Shown here: positions 25,781 through 34,813 of the stretch, piece by piece
How the letters are laid out: each line of letters begins with the position of its first letter
How positions within the stretch are numbered: position 1 is the first letter of the stretch
Origin: Bradyrhizobiaceae bacterium
Lineage (GTDB): Bacteria > Pseudomonadota > Alphaproteobacteria > Rhizobiales > Xanthobacteraceae
Length of the DNA: 64,000 nt
Assembly (NCBI GenBank): GCA_020853885.1
Contig: JADYXZ010000017.1
Span: 1-64,000, forward strand
Reading direction: 5' to 3'
Notes under the pieces: generated by a model
What the model was told of the DNA's origin: nothing
What the model saw: only the letters and a program-made list of their open reading frames with translations
Databases searched by the model: none
Program-made: the position numbers and the translations under genes

Positions 25781-26980
25781 TCAGGCGAGTTGCCCGCGCA
25801 CCCACTCCAGCTCGCGGCAGACGTACTCGACGATGTCGCCGGTCTTCAGGCTGTCCGGCAGCATATCCCAGGTATAGGTCTCGACCTCGAGGTGGCGCGA
25901 CAAGGGCTTCTGCTTGTGGAACTTGAGCGCGTCGGCGATTGCAAACCGCGTCGTGCGGAACTGCCCAAGGTCGTCGAGGAACACCGGCACGTGGATGTGC
26001 GTGCGCCACTCTCGCTTGCCGCCGGGATTTTTCTCCCAGTCCGCGATGGCGTCGTCGACGTTCAGGTACTTCGTGAGCTTGCCATCCTTCTTCTCGATCG
26101 TCTGCGTGAGATAGATCGTCTTGGAGTAGCGCTTGAGCGCATCGACCGCCGCCTGCGTCACCTCCGGGATGTGCAGCGCCGCCGCTTCCTGCAGCTTCAC
26201 GATCGGCACGCCGGCGTCCACGAGCTTCTGCAGCGACTGCGTGATGTCCTCGTACTCCACGGCGAGGTGGCAGATGTCATAGACGATGCCCACGTGCCGC
26301 CGGAGCGCGGCCATCGCCTCCGCGATCGGCAGCCCGCTGATCTTCGCGAGCTTCTCCACCGATTTGCCCGCGTAGAGATGGTTCGTGAAGTAGTCGACCG
26401 TCTCGTCCGTGGTTTCGAGATAGCAATAGGGTTCGGGCTCGAGCCCGAGCGTGACCGTGACGCCGGTCTTCGCCTCAAGCTCGATCAGGTGCTTCGTCAC
26501 GCGCAGCACGTTGTTCGTGTAGCTCTCGACCACGTCCGGACCGGTGACGCGCGGCTTGAAGCCGAGCGGCGAGGTCTGGATCGACGGCATCACGTCCTTC
26601 GGCGCGATGTCGGCCACCACGCTCGCGACGTTCATCGTGTATTGCGTGCGCTCCTCCGAGCGCCAGTCCGGCTCGTACACCTGCTCCTTGACCAGTTCGC
26701 CCTTGAAGTGGCCGTACACGAAGGCGTTCACGGTGTAGAGATACATGTTGTTGTCGTCGAGGAACTTGCGGAGCTTGTCGCGTTCCGTCTTGCTGTTGGC
26801 GAGCGTTTCCGCCGACTTCGCCGACAGCCGCAGCGAAACGCCGAACCGCTTGTTGCCGGCGAAGCGATCCCGCACCTTCGGCACGTAGGTGTTGAGGCTC
26901 TGCCAGATCTGCTCCCAGTCGTCGGCCGGATGCACGAGCGTGGAATAGGTGAGGTGGCCGAGGCCGTTGCCGAGATCCAT
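25781..26980 (-). CDS. EboE-like TIM-barrel (sugar isomerase-type) protein
   Basis: A 399-aa protein resembling EboE, a TIM-barrel metabolite-traffic protein of eustigmatophyte and bacterial ebo clusters, and more broadly xylose-isomerase-like epimerases. Candidate metal ligands are E181 (LGLEPEP), D235 and H238 (VYDICHLAVEYED), Q264 (VKLQEAA) and a late HIHVPVF. None of the other ebo genes (eboA-D, eboF) is nearby; the neighbours are a Gfo/Idh oxidoreductase and a beta-hydroxyacid dehydrogenase, so an isomerase step in a short catabolic route is plausible. Substrate unknown. Confidence 0.75.
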   Translation of the reverse strand: MDLGNGLGHLTYSTLVHPADDWEQIWQSLNTYVPKVRDRFAGNKRFGVSLRLSAKSAETLANSKTERDKLRKFLDDNNMYLYTVNAFVYGHFKGELVKEQVYEPDWRSEERTQYTMNVASVVADIAPKDVMPSIQTSPLGFKPRVTGPDVVESYTNNVLRVTKHLIELEAKTGVTVTLGLEPEPYCYLETTDETVDYFTNHLYAGKSVEKLAKISGLPIAEAMAALRRHVGIVYDICHLAVEYEDITQSLQKLVDAGVPIVKLQEAAALHIPEVTQAAVDALKRYSKTIYLTQTIEKKDGKLTKYLNVDDAIADWEKNPGGKREWRTHIHVPVFLDDLGQFRTTRFAIADALKFHKQKPLSRHLEVETYTWDMLPDSLKTGDIVEYVCRELEWVRGQLA

Positions 26981-27015
26981 TGCTTACTCCCTGTATGTTT
27001 TTCCGGGCTTTTCCG

Positions 27016-28041
27016 TCACGGAACGCGCTCGACCGCGCCGGTTTTCGCCGAGCGCACGATCGCCTCGGTCACCGCGGACCCGTGAATCATTTCTTCATGC
27101 GAGATCGGGTAGGGCGCGCCGCCCGAGGCGGCGGTTGCGAACGCGTCGAGCGTCACCCGCGGCAGATCGAGCGTCTCCGCCTGCCATGATTTCAGCTCGC
27201 CCTTCACCGGCTGGAAGCGGCAATTGCCGAAGAGCCGCGTGCGCCGCTCCTCCGACGAGGCGCCGGCCACGTGCGTGACGCCCTCGAGCCGCACCCAGCC
27301 TTTCGAGCCGAACACCTGGAAGCTGAAGCCTGGCCCGGTCGCGGTCATGGTGCCGAGATAGCCCGACATGCCGTCCTTCATGCGGAACAGGATCGAGGTC
27401 GTGTCGTCGGCGTCGATCTCGACCGCGCGGCGGAAGCTCTGCGCATAGACGTGGTCGATCGGCCCGCACAGATCGATCATGCCGTCGACCGCGTGCACGC
27501 CCATCGGCGTGAGCCCGCCCGCCGGCGTCTCGTCCTTGTGCGCGCGCCAGTGCGACGGCTTCAGGAACAGCGCGTTCGGGAACGTCATCGTCGCTTCCAC
27601 GTGCAGGATCATCCCGAGTTCGCCGGAGCGGATCTGCTGGCGCAGCCTGTTCATCTCCGGGTGGAAGCGGCGGTTGTAGCCGAGGCCGAGCGCGACGCCG
27701 GCCTTTTTCACGGCCGCGACCGCGTCCTCGGCTTCCTGCTTCGTCAGCGTGAACGGCTTCTCGCAGAAGACGTGCTTGCCGGCTTTCGCCGCCGCGATCA
27801 CCTGCGCCGCATGCATCGAGTGCGGCGTCGACAGCACGAGCGCATCGATCTCCTTGTCCGCGAGCGCGGCCTCGAAGTCCGGCAAGAGCCGCAGCCCATG
27901 CTGCTTGACGAACGCCTCGACCTCCGGGCTGACGGTGCGCGTCGCGCCGGCGACGAAACGGATCTGGTCGCTCGCGCCCTGCACGGATTCGACGAGCGTC
28001 CGTCCCCACCAGCCCATGCCGACGATTGCTGCCCTGATCAT
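27016..28041 (-). CDS. Gfo/Idh/MocA-family oxidoreductase
   Basis: A 341-aa NAD(P)-dependent dehydrogenase of the sugar/inositol family. Rossmann loop VGMGWWG is at 7-13; E94-K95-P96 (FCEKPF) is the conserved catalytic lysine motif; H183 and D186 lie in GVHAVDGMIDL. The start is MIRAAIVG at 28041; the longer frame to 28296 overlaps doxX. It lies between DoxX (34 nt) and the EboE-like gene (35 nt), almost certainly one transcript. Oxidation of a polyol or sugar-like intermediate is the expected chemistry. Confidence 0.9.
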   Translation of the reverse strand: MIRAAIVGMGWWGRTLVESVQGASDQIRFVAGATRTVSPEVEAFVKQHGLRLLPDFEAALADKEIDALVLSTPHSMHAAQVIAAAKAGKHVFCEKPFTLTKQEAEDAVAAVKKAGVALGLGYNRRFHPEMNRLRQQIRSGELGMILHVEATMTFPNALFLKPSHWRAHKDETPAGGLTPMGVHAVDGMIDLCGPIDHVYAQSFRRAVEIDADDTTSILFRMKDGMSGYLGTMTATGPGFSFQVFGSKGWVRLEGVTHVAGASSEERRTRLFGNCRFQPVKGELKSWQAETLDLPRVTLDAFATAASGGAPYPISHEEMIHGSAVTEAIVRSAKTGAVERVP

Positions 28042-28075
28042 TCCAACCTCACCGCACAATACGTGAAAGACGCGC

Positions 28076-28459
28076 TCACATCGGCCATGCCTGCATCGCC
28101 ACGACGAAGCAGCAGATTCCCCAGAACAGCGGATACTCGGCGCCGCCGAAATTCCAGATCCATTTGCCTTCCGAGAATTTCCACGTTGCCCAGGCGGCGA
28201 CGAGCAGGAACACGCCCGCAAGGATGGCGGCCGGCGCCGTGTAGATGCCGAGCACGAGCCCGATCGTGACGACGATCTCGATCGCGAAGGAGGCATAGAG
28301 CCAGGCGATCGGCGGATTCAGCCCGACCTTCGCCATGAAGCCCTTGACGAAATCCTGATTCTGAAACTTCACGAACAGGTGCGGGATGAAGAACAGCCCG
28401 CACGCGATCCGCAGGATATTGGCCCCGTTCGTGAGATCGAAGTTCTGCGCCCAGTCCAT
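28076..28459 (-). CDS. DoxX-family membrane protein
   Basis: A 127-aa integral membrane protein with four TM helices (about 12-30, 45-68, 72-90, 105-123). The DoxX/SURF4-type family is linked to quinone or thiosulfate redox chemistry, but many members have no known role. The start is the ATG of MDWAQNFDL at 28459 with a GGGGGG ribosome site 3 nt upstream; the open frame to 28570 overlaps the gap region. Second in the five-gene leftward cluster. Confidence 0.85.
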   Translation of the reverse strand: MDWAQNFDLTNGANILRIACGLFFIPHLFVKFQNQDFVKGFMAKVGLNPPIAWLYASFAIEIVVTIGLVLGIYTAPAAILAGVFLLVAAWATWKFSEGKWIWNFGGAEYPLFWGICCFVVAMQAWPM

Positions 28460-28574
28460 TGTCCCCCCGGCGTTTACATCTGCGTCTTCCGCCGCCACCC
28501 GGTTGTCCGGGTCGGCGGTTGGTCCTGTTTGATCGCCCTGAGATTGCCACGGCTCCTCGCCGCGCGGCACTGCC

Positions 28575-29759
28575 TCATTTCGCCTGCGGGACGAGCGAGA
28601 AGCGCGGATCGGCCGCGAGGCATTCCGCCTCCGGCAGTCCCAGCTCGCGCCGCACGATGTTCACCCCCTGCACCAGCGCGACGATCTTGTAGAAGGCGTG
28701 GCGCCGGCTCATGCCCTCGCGGCCCATGCCGCAGTCGGAGCTGATCACCAGCCGCTCCGGCGGGATGTGCTTGAGCGCGCGGCGGATATGATCGGCGATC
28801 TCCGTCGGCCGCTCGACCTGCAGGCCGTGATGGTCGATCACGCCGATCGCGACCTTCTTGCCGGTGATGGCCTTGCCGAACAGCTCGAGATCCTGGCCGC
28901 CCGCGCTCACGGATTCGAACGTGACCACGTCGGCGTCCACCTGATTGAGAAGCTCGAGCGCGTTCTTGTAACTCTGCACTTCCGCGAACATGCGCTGCTG
29001 CGAGGGATTGCCCCAGCAGGTGTGGCACCACACCTCGGTCTTGTCGCGCAGCCCCTTTACGGTGCGGTTGAAGACCTCGACGCTGTATTTCGGGTTGATC
29101 ACCTCGTCGACGATGCCGCGCACGGCGAGCAGATGGATTTGCGGCTCTTCGTACTGGATTACCGGGCAGCCTGCGTCGGCGAGCGCGTGCAGTTCCTCGT
29201 TCAGCGCGTCGCTGATCGCTTCGATGCGGTCGCGGATTTTTTTGTAGTGTTTATCTTGGACTGCGAAGGCGACGAGCTCCGGCCCAATTGTGCCGAACTT
29301 CACCGGCTTTTTGGTGAGGCGCTGCGCGACCTTCCACATCTCCGTGTACTGCAGGTCGCCGCGCGTCACCGGCCCGACGAGATCGGGCATCACGCGCGCT
29401 TCCAGATAATCGTGCAGGATGTGCCCCGGCGGGAAGGCGAGGCCGCCCTTGCCGGCCAGCGCCGGGTGCGGATTGAGCCGGTCGAACCCGCCCATATGCC
29501 GCGGCGGATAGGAGGTCCAGCTCTGGCCGCCGACATCGGAATCGAAATGCGCGTCGCCGTCGGTCACGATGTCCAGGCCGGCGATTTCCTGCTCGTGCAG
29601 GTAGATCGAGACCGTGTCCACGTACTGCTCGCGGAAGCGGTTGGTGACCATGGCATCGAGGAACGTCCGCGTGCCGAGATTTTCCGTGTACCAGCTCGGC
29701 CGCGGCAGCGAGCCGGTGATGGTCGTCGGCAGCATGATGTCTTTGGTGGCGCGAAGCAT
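28575..29759 (-). CDS. MetE-like cobalamin-independent methionine synthase family protein
   Basis: A 394-aa protein corresponding to the C-terminal catalytic barrel of MetE, without the N-terminal barrel. The zinc site is intact: H246-x-C248 (WCHTCWGN), E282 (TFESVSAG) and C343 (SSDCGMGREG). Such short proteins use zinc to activate a thiol for methyl transfer, but the methyl donor is usually not methyl-tetrahydrofolate triglutamate. First gene of the leftward cluster with DoxX, Gfo/Idh, EboE-like and a beta-hydroxyacid dehydrogenase, so it may remove or add a methyl in that route. Confidence 0.87.
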   Translation of the reverse strand: MLRATKDIMLPTTITGSLPRPSWYTENLGTRTFLDAMVTNRFREQYVDTVSIYLHEQEIAGLDIVTDGDAHFDSDVGGQSWTSYPPRHMGGFDRLNPHPALAGKGGLAFPPGHILHDYLEARVMPDLVGPVTRGDLQYTEMWKVAQRLTKKPVKFGTIGPELVAFAVQDKHYKKIRDRIEAISDALNEELHALADAGCPVIQYEEPQIHLLAVRGIVDEVINPKYSVEVFNRTVKGLRDKTEVWCHTCWGNPSQQRMFAEVQSYKNALELLNQVDADVVTFESVSAGGQDLELFGKAITGKKVAIGVIDHHGLQVERPTEIADHIRRALKHIPPERLVISSDCGMGREGMSRRHAFYKIVALVQGVNIVRRELGLPEAECLAADPRFSLVPQAK

Positions 29760-30091
29760 GTCCTTGAGTTCCCCCGCTGTTACCGGCAGCGCCCGCTTGC
29801 ATCCGGACGCGACTTTATCGCGACATCTCTAGCCTGTAGCGGCCGGACTGTCAGCCTTGGCCGGAGTTTGCCCCGTTCCGCCTGAGTGGGCAGCGGCGCG
29901 CATCGCCGCGCCGCCGTCGCAGACAGCCGCGCCTGCCCATTCGCGAAAAGTCCGCTGGGTGGAGAAACGGTTCGCGAAATGTCCGTATTTCAAATGCGCG
30001 GGAAGCAAGCATAGACTGACACTGCGTTGCGGAATCGCATGTTCCGGTCATCTTTACCGGCCACGCTTCGCGCGAGGTGGGATCGAGACCA
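29760..30091. other. Divergent promoter region between the MetE-like gene and glpD
   Basis: This 332-bp stretch has no gene. It carries two 15-bp direct repeats, TTCGCGAAAAGTCCG (29940-29954) and TTCGCGAAATGTCCG (29971-29985), spaced 31 bp, about three helical turns. They are a candidate operator for glpD; the palindromic core TTCGCGAA is exact in both. Confidence 0.5.
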
Positions 30092-31591
30092 ATGGGCCAC
30101 TACGACCTCGCGGTGATCGGTGGTGGGATCAACGGCTGCGGTATCGCCCGCGACGCGGCGGGCCGCGGCCTTTCCGTGCTCCTGGTGGAGCAGGGGGATA
30201 TCGCCTCCGCCACCTCTTCGGCCTCGACCAAGCTGATCCACGGCGGCCTGCGCTATCTTGAGCACTTCCAGTTCCGCCTCGTGCGCGAGTCGCTGCACGA
30301 GCGCGAACGCCTCTTGGCGCTGGCGCCGCACCTCGTCCGGCCGATGCGCTTCGTGATGCCGCACGTGAAGGGCGCGCGTCCGGCATGGAAGTTGCGCGCG
30401 GGCTTCGCCCTCTACGACTGGCTCAGCGGCGCGGGGCTGCCGAAGTCGCGCCGGCTCGACCTCGCCGACGATCCGGCCGGCGCGCCGCTGAAGCCGGGTT
30501 TTGCCCTCGGCTTCGAGTATTCGGATTGCGCGACCGACGACGCGCGCCTCGTGCTCGCCAATGCGATGGGCGCACGCGACAAGGGGGCGGTCGTCCGCCC
30601 GCGCACGCGTTGCGTTGCCGCGCGCCGCGAGGGCGGAAGCTGGCAGCTCGTGCTGCAGTCGGGCGGCAGGCGCGACACGGCGACGGCCCGCGCGCTCGTG
30701 AACGCGGCGGGACCCTGGGTGGAGCGGGTGATCGAGACCGTGGTGCGGCAGACGCCGCGCACGCGCGTCCGCCTCGTCAAGGGCAGCCACATCGTCCTGC
30801 CGCGCCTGCATGCGCACGATCGCGCTTATCTGTTGCCGAACGATGACGGCCGGCTCGTCTTCGCCATTCCCTTCGCCGACGACTTCACCCTCGTTGGCAC
30901 CACCGAAGTCGACGTGCCCGAGCATTCGCCGCAGGTGGCGGCAAGTGCCGAGGAGATTCTCTATCTCTGCCGGGTGGTCAGCGCATTCTTCCGCACGCCG
31001 GTGAAGCCGTCGCAGGTGGTCTGGACCTATGCCGGTGTGCGCACGCTCGTCGACGACGGCCGCAAAATCTCGTCGGAAGTGACGCGCGACTACGCGATCG
31101 ACGTCGACGGCGGCTACGGCGACCCGCCGCTCGTCTCGATCTTTGGCGGGAAGCTCACGACCTATCGCGCGCTGGCGGAGAAGGCGGTCGAGCGCCTGCG
31201 CCATTGGCTGGCCTTCGGTCCCGCCTGGACCGCGCACGCCCCGCTTCCCGGCGGTGACCTGCCGGCCGGCGGCATCGACGAGTTGATCGCTGGCCTGCGG
31301 GAAGTGCATCCGTATCTGACGCCCGCGCACGCGCGGCGGCTTGCCCGCGCCTACGGGACGCAAAGCTGGAATCTGCTCGGCGGCGCCACAAGCCTCAACG
31401 ATCTCGGCCGCCGCATCCTCGGCGATCTCTACGCTGCCGAAGTCGACTACCTGCGCCGCGAGGAATGGGCGGCGACGGCCGAGGATGTGCTCTGGCGGCG
31501 GAGCAAGCTCGGCCTCGTCGCCTCGCCCGCCGAGGTCGAAACGCTCAACGCGGTCCTCGTCGGCGCGGCGCCGGAAACCACCGTCGCCTGA
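30092..31591 (+). CDS. glpD: Aerobic glycerol-3-phosphate dehydrogenase
   Basis: A 499-aa FAD-dependent membrane-associated enzyme oxidising glycerol-3-phosphate to dihydroxyacetone phosphate and reducing quinone. The FAD-binding GGGINGCGIARDAAGRG lies near 10-26, STKLIHGGLRYLE near 45-57, and a C-terminal DAO cap follows. The ATG at 30092 was chosen; an in-frame GTG at 30077 is less likely. glpF, glpK and glpR are not adjacent. The potABC genes follow 91 nt later, perhaps on another transcript. Confidence 0.94.
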   Translation: MGHYDLAVIGGGINGCGIARDAAGRGLSVLLVEQGDIASATSSASTKLIHGGLRYLEHFQFRLVRESLHERERLLALAPHLVRPMRFVMPHVKGARPAWKLRAGFALYDWLSGAGLPKSRRLDLADDPAGAPLKPGFALGFEYSDCATDDARLVLANAMGARDKGAVVRPRTRCVAARREGGSWQLVLQSGGRRDTATARALVNAAGPWVERVIETVVRQTPRTRVRLVKGSHIVLPRLHAHDRAYLLPNDDGRLVFAIPFADDFTLVGTTEVDVPEHSPQVAASAEEILYLCRVVSAFFRTPVKPSQVVWTYAGVRTLVDDGRKISSEVTRDYAIDVDGGYGDPPLVSIFGGKLTTYRALAEKAVERLRHWLAFGPAWTAHAPLPGGDLPAGGIDELIAGLREVHPYLTPAHARRLARAYGTQSWNLLGGATSLNDLGRRILGDLYAAEVDYLRREEWAATAEDVLWRRSKLGLVASPAEVETLNAVLVGAAPETTVA

Positions 31592-31682
31592 TTGCGTTGT
31601 GGCCGCGGGGACTGTTGAGCGCCGCGCGCTTCCCCGCTAATCAGACGGCAGGCGCAAACAGGAGAAGGATGCCAGCCGGAAA

Positions 31683-32852
31683 ATGAACGTTGCCCTCGAT
31701 CGCGAGCAGAAGCCGGCCAATGGTACGCGCCAGGAATTCGCGCCTTGGAAGGATCCGTCGCAAAGACCGCTGGTTCGATTCGAGGGGGTGACGAAGCGTT
31801 TCGGCGAGGTGACCGCGGTCGACGGCCTGTCGCTCGGCATCTATGAGCGCGAGTTCTTCGCGCTGCTCGGCCCCTCCGGCTGCGGCAAGACCACGCTCAT
31901 GCGCATGCTCGCGGGCTTCGAGGAGCCGACCAAGGGCCGCGTGCTGCTCGGCGAGCAGGACCTCGCGGGCGTGCCGCCCTACCGGCGGCCGGTGAACATG
32001 ATGTTCCAGTCCTACGCGCTCTTCCCGCACATGAGCGTGCGGGACAACGTGGCGTTCGGCCTGAAGCAGGATCGTCTGCCGAAGAGCGAGATCGCCGCCC
32101 GCGTTGCCGAAGTGCTGCGCCTCGTCAAGCTTTCCGGTTTCGAACGGCGCAAGCCCGATCAGCTTTCCGGCGGCCAGCGCCAGCGCGTGGCGCTCGCCCG
32201 TTCGCTCGTGAAGCGGCCGAAGGTGCTCCTGCTCGACGAACCGCTCGCGGCGCTCGATAAGAAGCTGCGCGAGGAGACGCAATTCGAGCTGATGGAGCTG
32301 CAGTCGAGCCTCGGCATGACCTTCATGATGGTGACCCACGACCAGGAGGAGGCGATGGCAGTCGCCGACCGCATCGCCGTCATGAACCACGGCTGCATCG
32401 TGCAGATGGGCACGCCGGCGGAAATCTACGAGCAGCCCGCCACCCGTTACGTTGCCGACTTCATCGGCGACGTGAACCTGATCGAGGCAAAGGTCACGGC
32501 GCGCGACGGCAGGAATGTCGTCATGCAGAGCGGAATCATCGCGGCGCCGCTGCGGGCGGCATCCGACGCGGAGGTCGCGGTCGGCGCTGATGTTGCGCTC
32601 GCGCTCCGCCCGGAGAAGGTGAAGATCACCGTTCGCAAGCCGGCGGACGCCACCGAGAATTTCACCCGCGGCACGGTTGCCGGCATCGCCTATCTCGGCG
32701 ACTTCTCGATCTTCCAGGTGCGGCTCGAAAGCGGCCAGGTGTTCAAGGCCGCACGGCCGAATGTCACCCGCTTCACCGACCAGCCGATCACCTGGGACGA
32801 CCGGGTTTTCCTGAGCTGGTCGCCGGAAGCCGGCGTCGTGCTGACGCAGTGA
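31683..32852 (+). CDS. potA: Polyamine-type ABC transporter ATPase PotA
   Basis: A 389-aa ATPase of a spermidine/putrescine-family importer. Walker A GPSGCGKTT is at 63-71, the signature LSGGQ at 161-165, Walker B VLLLDEP at 181-187, and a C-terminal TOBE domain from about 290. potB and potC follow, but a substrate-binding protein gene (potD/potF) is not in this window, so polyamine specificity rests on family resemblance of the permeases. Confidence 0.92.
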   Translation: MNVALDREQKPANGTRQEFAPWKDPSQRPLVRFEGVTKRFGEVTAVDGLSLGIYEREFFALLGPSGCGKTTLMRMLAGFEEPTKGRVLLGEQDLAGVPPYRRPVNMMFQSYALFPHMSVRDNVAFGLKQDRLPKSEIAARVAEVLRLVKLSGFERRKPDQLSGGQRQRVALARSLVKRPKVLLLDEPLAALDKKLREETQFELMELQSSLGMTFMMVTHDQEEAMAVADRIAVMNHGCIVQMGTPAEIYEQPATRYVADFIGDVNLIEAKVTARDGRNVVMQSGIIAAPLRAASDAEVAVGADVALALRPEKVKITVRKPADATENFTRGTVAGIAYLGDFSIFQVRLESGQVFKAARPNVTRFTDQPITWDDRVFLSWSPEAGVVLTQ

Positions 32853-32871
32853 GAGTTGGAATGTCACGAAC

Positions 32872-33055
32872 GGCCCTCATGGTTCGAGACGCGCCACTCC
32901 GTGGCGCTCCTCACCATGAGGGCCTTTCATGCGCCCTCATCCTGAGGAGCCCGCCTCCGATGTCGGGTTTACCCGACATCGGCAGATTTCACTGCGCAAG
33001 TCGGCTACAGCCGACTTGCGTGCGCAGCGAAGGCGGGCGTCTCGAAGGATGAGGG
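32872..33055. repeat. Compound palindromic repeat between potA and potB
   Basis: Two units of the GAGGAGC/TCTCGAAGG family. Unit 1 (32872-32924) runs GGCCCTCATGG to CCATGAGGGCC. Unit 2 (32934-33055) runs CCCTCATCCTGAGGAGC to GTCTCGAAGGATGAGGG and contains two perfect inner hairpins, CCGATGTCGGGT/ACCCGACATCGG (32957-32982) and GCAAGTCGGCT/AGCCGACTTGC (32996-33019). It fills most of the 226-nt gap and could cause polar effects within the operon. Confidence 0.87.
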
Positions 33056-33078
33056 TAGGGGCGAAGGACGGAAAGCCG

Positions 33079-33993
33079 ATGTCGAATGAAGCTTCAGCTT
33101 CGCGGGGCCGCGCGCTGGTCGTGCTCGTCCCCTATCTGTGGCTGCTCTTCTTCTTCCTCGTGCCGTTCCTCATCGTCTTCAAGATCAGCCTGTCCGACGA
33201 CGTGCTGGCGCAGCCGCCCTATGCGCCGGTGCTCGATCTTTCCGCCGGGTGGGACGGCATCCGCGAATTCGTCGCTGCGCTCGATTTCGAAAACTACGCC
33301 TTCGTGCTGGGCGACAGCCTCTATGTGCAGTCGTATTTGCAGAGCCTCGGAATCGCGGCGTTCTCGACGCTGATCTTGATCCTGATCGGCTTCCCCATCG
33401 CCTACGGCATGGCGCGCTCGCCGCGGTCCTGGCGGCCGCTGCTCCTGATGCTGGTGATCCTGCCGTTCTGGACCTCGTTCCTGATCCGCGTCTATGCGTG
33501 GATGGGCATCCTCGCCCGCGAGGGCCTGGTCAATCAGGTGCTGGTCGGCACCGGCATCCTCAGCCAGCCCGTGGAAATCCTCGCCACCAATTCGGCGGTC
33601 GTGCTCGGCATCGTCTATTCCTACCTGCCGTTCATGGTGCTGCCGCTCTATGCAGCGCTCGACCGGCTCGACGAGTCGCTGCTGGAAGCCGCGGCCGATC
33701 TCGGCGCGCCGCCGTGGAAGAGCTTCTGGCTGATTACGTTTCCACTCGCCATGCCGGGACTCATCGCCGGCTCGCTGCTCTGCTTCATTCCGGCGGTTGG
33801 TGAGTTCGTCATCCCCGATCTTTTGGGCGGCTCCGACACGCTGATGATCGGCCGCACGCTCTGGACCGAGTTCTTTTCCAACCGCTCATGGTCGATTGCG
33901 TCCGTGATCGCCGTGTTTCTGCTGATCGTGCTCGTGGTGCCGATGGTTCTTTACCAGAACCTGCAGGCCCGCTCGCTCGAAGCGGGGAAGTGA
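33079..33993 (+). CDS. potB: Polyamine-type ABC transporter permease PotB
   Basis: A 304-aa inner-membrane permease with six to seven TM helices. The EAA loop that contacts the ATPase is visible as EAAADLGAPPWKSFWLIT near 210-227. The start is the ATG at 33079 (MSNEASASRG); the open frame to 32929 reads through the palindromic repeat and is not coding. potC begins 7 nt after its stop. Confidence 0.9.
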   Translation: MSNEASASRGRALVVLVPYLWLLFFFLVPFLIVFKISLSDDVLAQPPYAPVLDLSAGWDGIREFVAALDFENYAFVLGDSLYVQSYLQSLGIAAFSTLILILIGFPIAYGMARSPRSWRPLLLMLVILPFWTSFLIRVYAWMGILAREGLVNQVLVGTGILSQPVEILATNSAVVLGIVYSYLPFMVLPLYAALDRLDESLLEAAADLGAPPWKSFWLITFPLAMPGLIAGSLLCFIPAVGEFVIPDLLGGSDTLMIGRTLWTEFFSNRSWSIASVIAVFLLIVLVVPMVLYQNLQARSLEAGK

Positions 33994-34000
33994 GGCGGAT

Positions 34001-34804
34001 ATGCGAAAAGGTCTCAGCCTCTTCAACGTCACCTCGCTCGTGCTCGGCTTTGCCTTTCTCTATCTGCCGATCCTGATCCTCGTGATCTATTCCTTCAACG
34101 ATTCGCGTCTCGTCGCGGTCTGGGGCGGTTTCTCCACACGCTGGTATGCGGCGCTGTGGCAGAACCAGCCGTTGCTCGACGCCGCCTGGGTGACGCTGCG
34201 CGTCGCCTTCGTCTCGGCGACCGTCGCGACGGTGCTCGGCACACTCGCCGCCGTCTCGCTCGTGCGTTTCGGCCGCTTCCGCGGCCGCACGCTCTTCTCC
34301 GGCATGATCTATGCGCCGCTCGTGATGCCCGAAGTCATCCTCGGGCTCTCGCTCCTGCTCCTGTTCGTCGCCGTCGATCTCGACCGCGGGTTCTGGACCG
34401 TGACGCTCGCCCACGTCACCTTCACCATGTGCTTCGTCGCCGTCGTCGTGCAGTCGCGGCTCGTCACCTTCGACCGCAGCCTCGAGGAGGCGGCCATGGA
34501 CCTCGGCGCGCCGCCGCTGCGGACCTTCCTCACCGTCACGCTGCCGATCATCTTCCCGGCGGTGGCGGCAGGCTGGATGCTTGCCTTCACGCTCTCCCTC
34601 GACGATCTCGTGATTGCGAGCTTCACCACCGGCCCCGGTGCCACCACGCTACCGATGCGGATCTACAGCCAGGTGCGGCTCGGCGTGACGCCGGAGATCA
34701 ACGCGGTCTCGACCATCTTCATCGCAGTCGTTACCCTGATCGTGATTGCTGCTTCGTTCGCGATGAAGCGCCAGTTTGTTGCCGACTGCACGCGACCCGC
34801 CTAG
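34001..34804 (+). CDS. potC: Polyamine-type ABC transporter permease PotC
   Basis: A 267-aa second permease with six TM helices and EAA loop EEAAMDLGAPPLRTFLTVTL near 165-184. The length and the short N-terminus before the first helix are typical of PotC/PotI. It lies 7 nt after potB and 9 nt before pgi, so pgi may share the transcript. Confidence 0.9.
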   Translation: MRKGLSLFNVTSLVLGFAFLYLPILILVIYSFNDSRLVAVWGGFSTRWYAALWQNQPLLDAAWVTLRVAFVSATVATVLGTLAAVSLVRFGRFRGRTLFSGMIYAPLVMPEVILGLSLLLLFVAVDLDRGFWTVTLAHVTFTMCFVAVVVQSRLVTFDRSLEEAAMDLGAPPLRTFLTVTLPIIFPAVAAGWMLAFTLSLDDLVIASFTTGPGATTLPMRIYSQVRLGVTPEINAVSTIFIAVVTLIVIAASFAMKRQFVADCTRPA

Positions 34805-34813
34805 ATATCGACA

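Noticed and set aside
32929-33078. N-terminal extension of PotB
   Set aside because: It is encoded by the palindromic repeat; the ATG at 33079 begins typical permease sequence.
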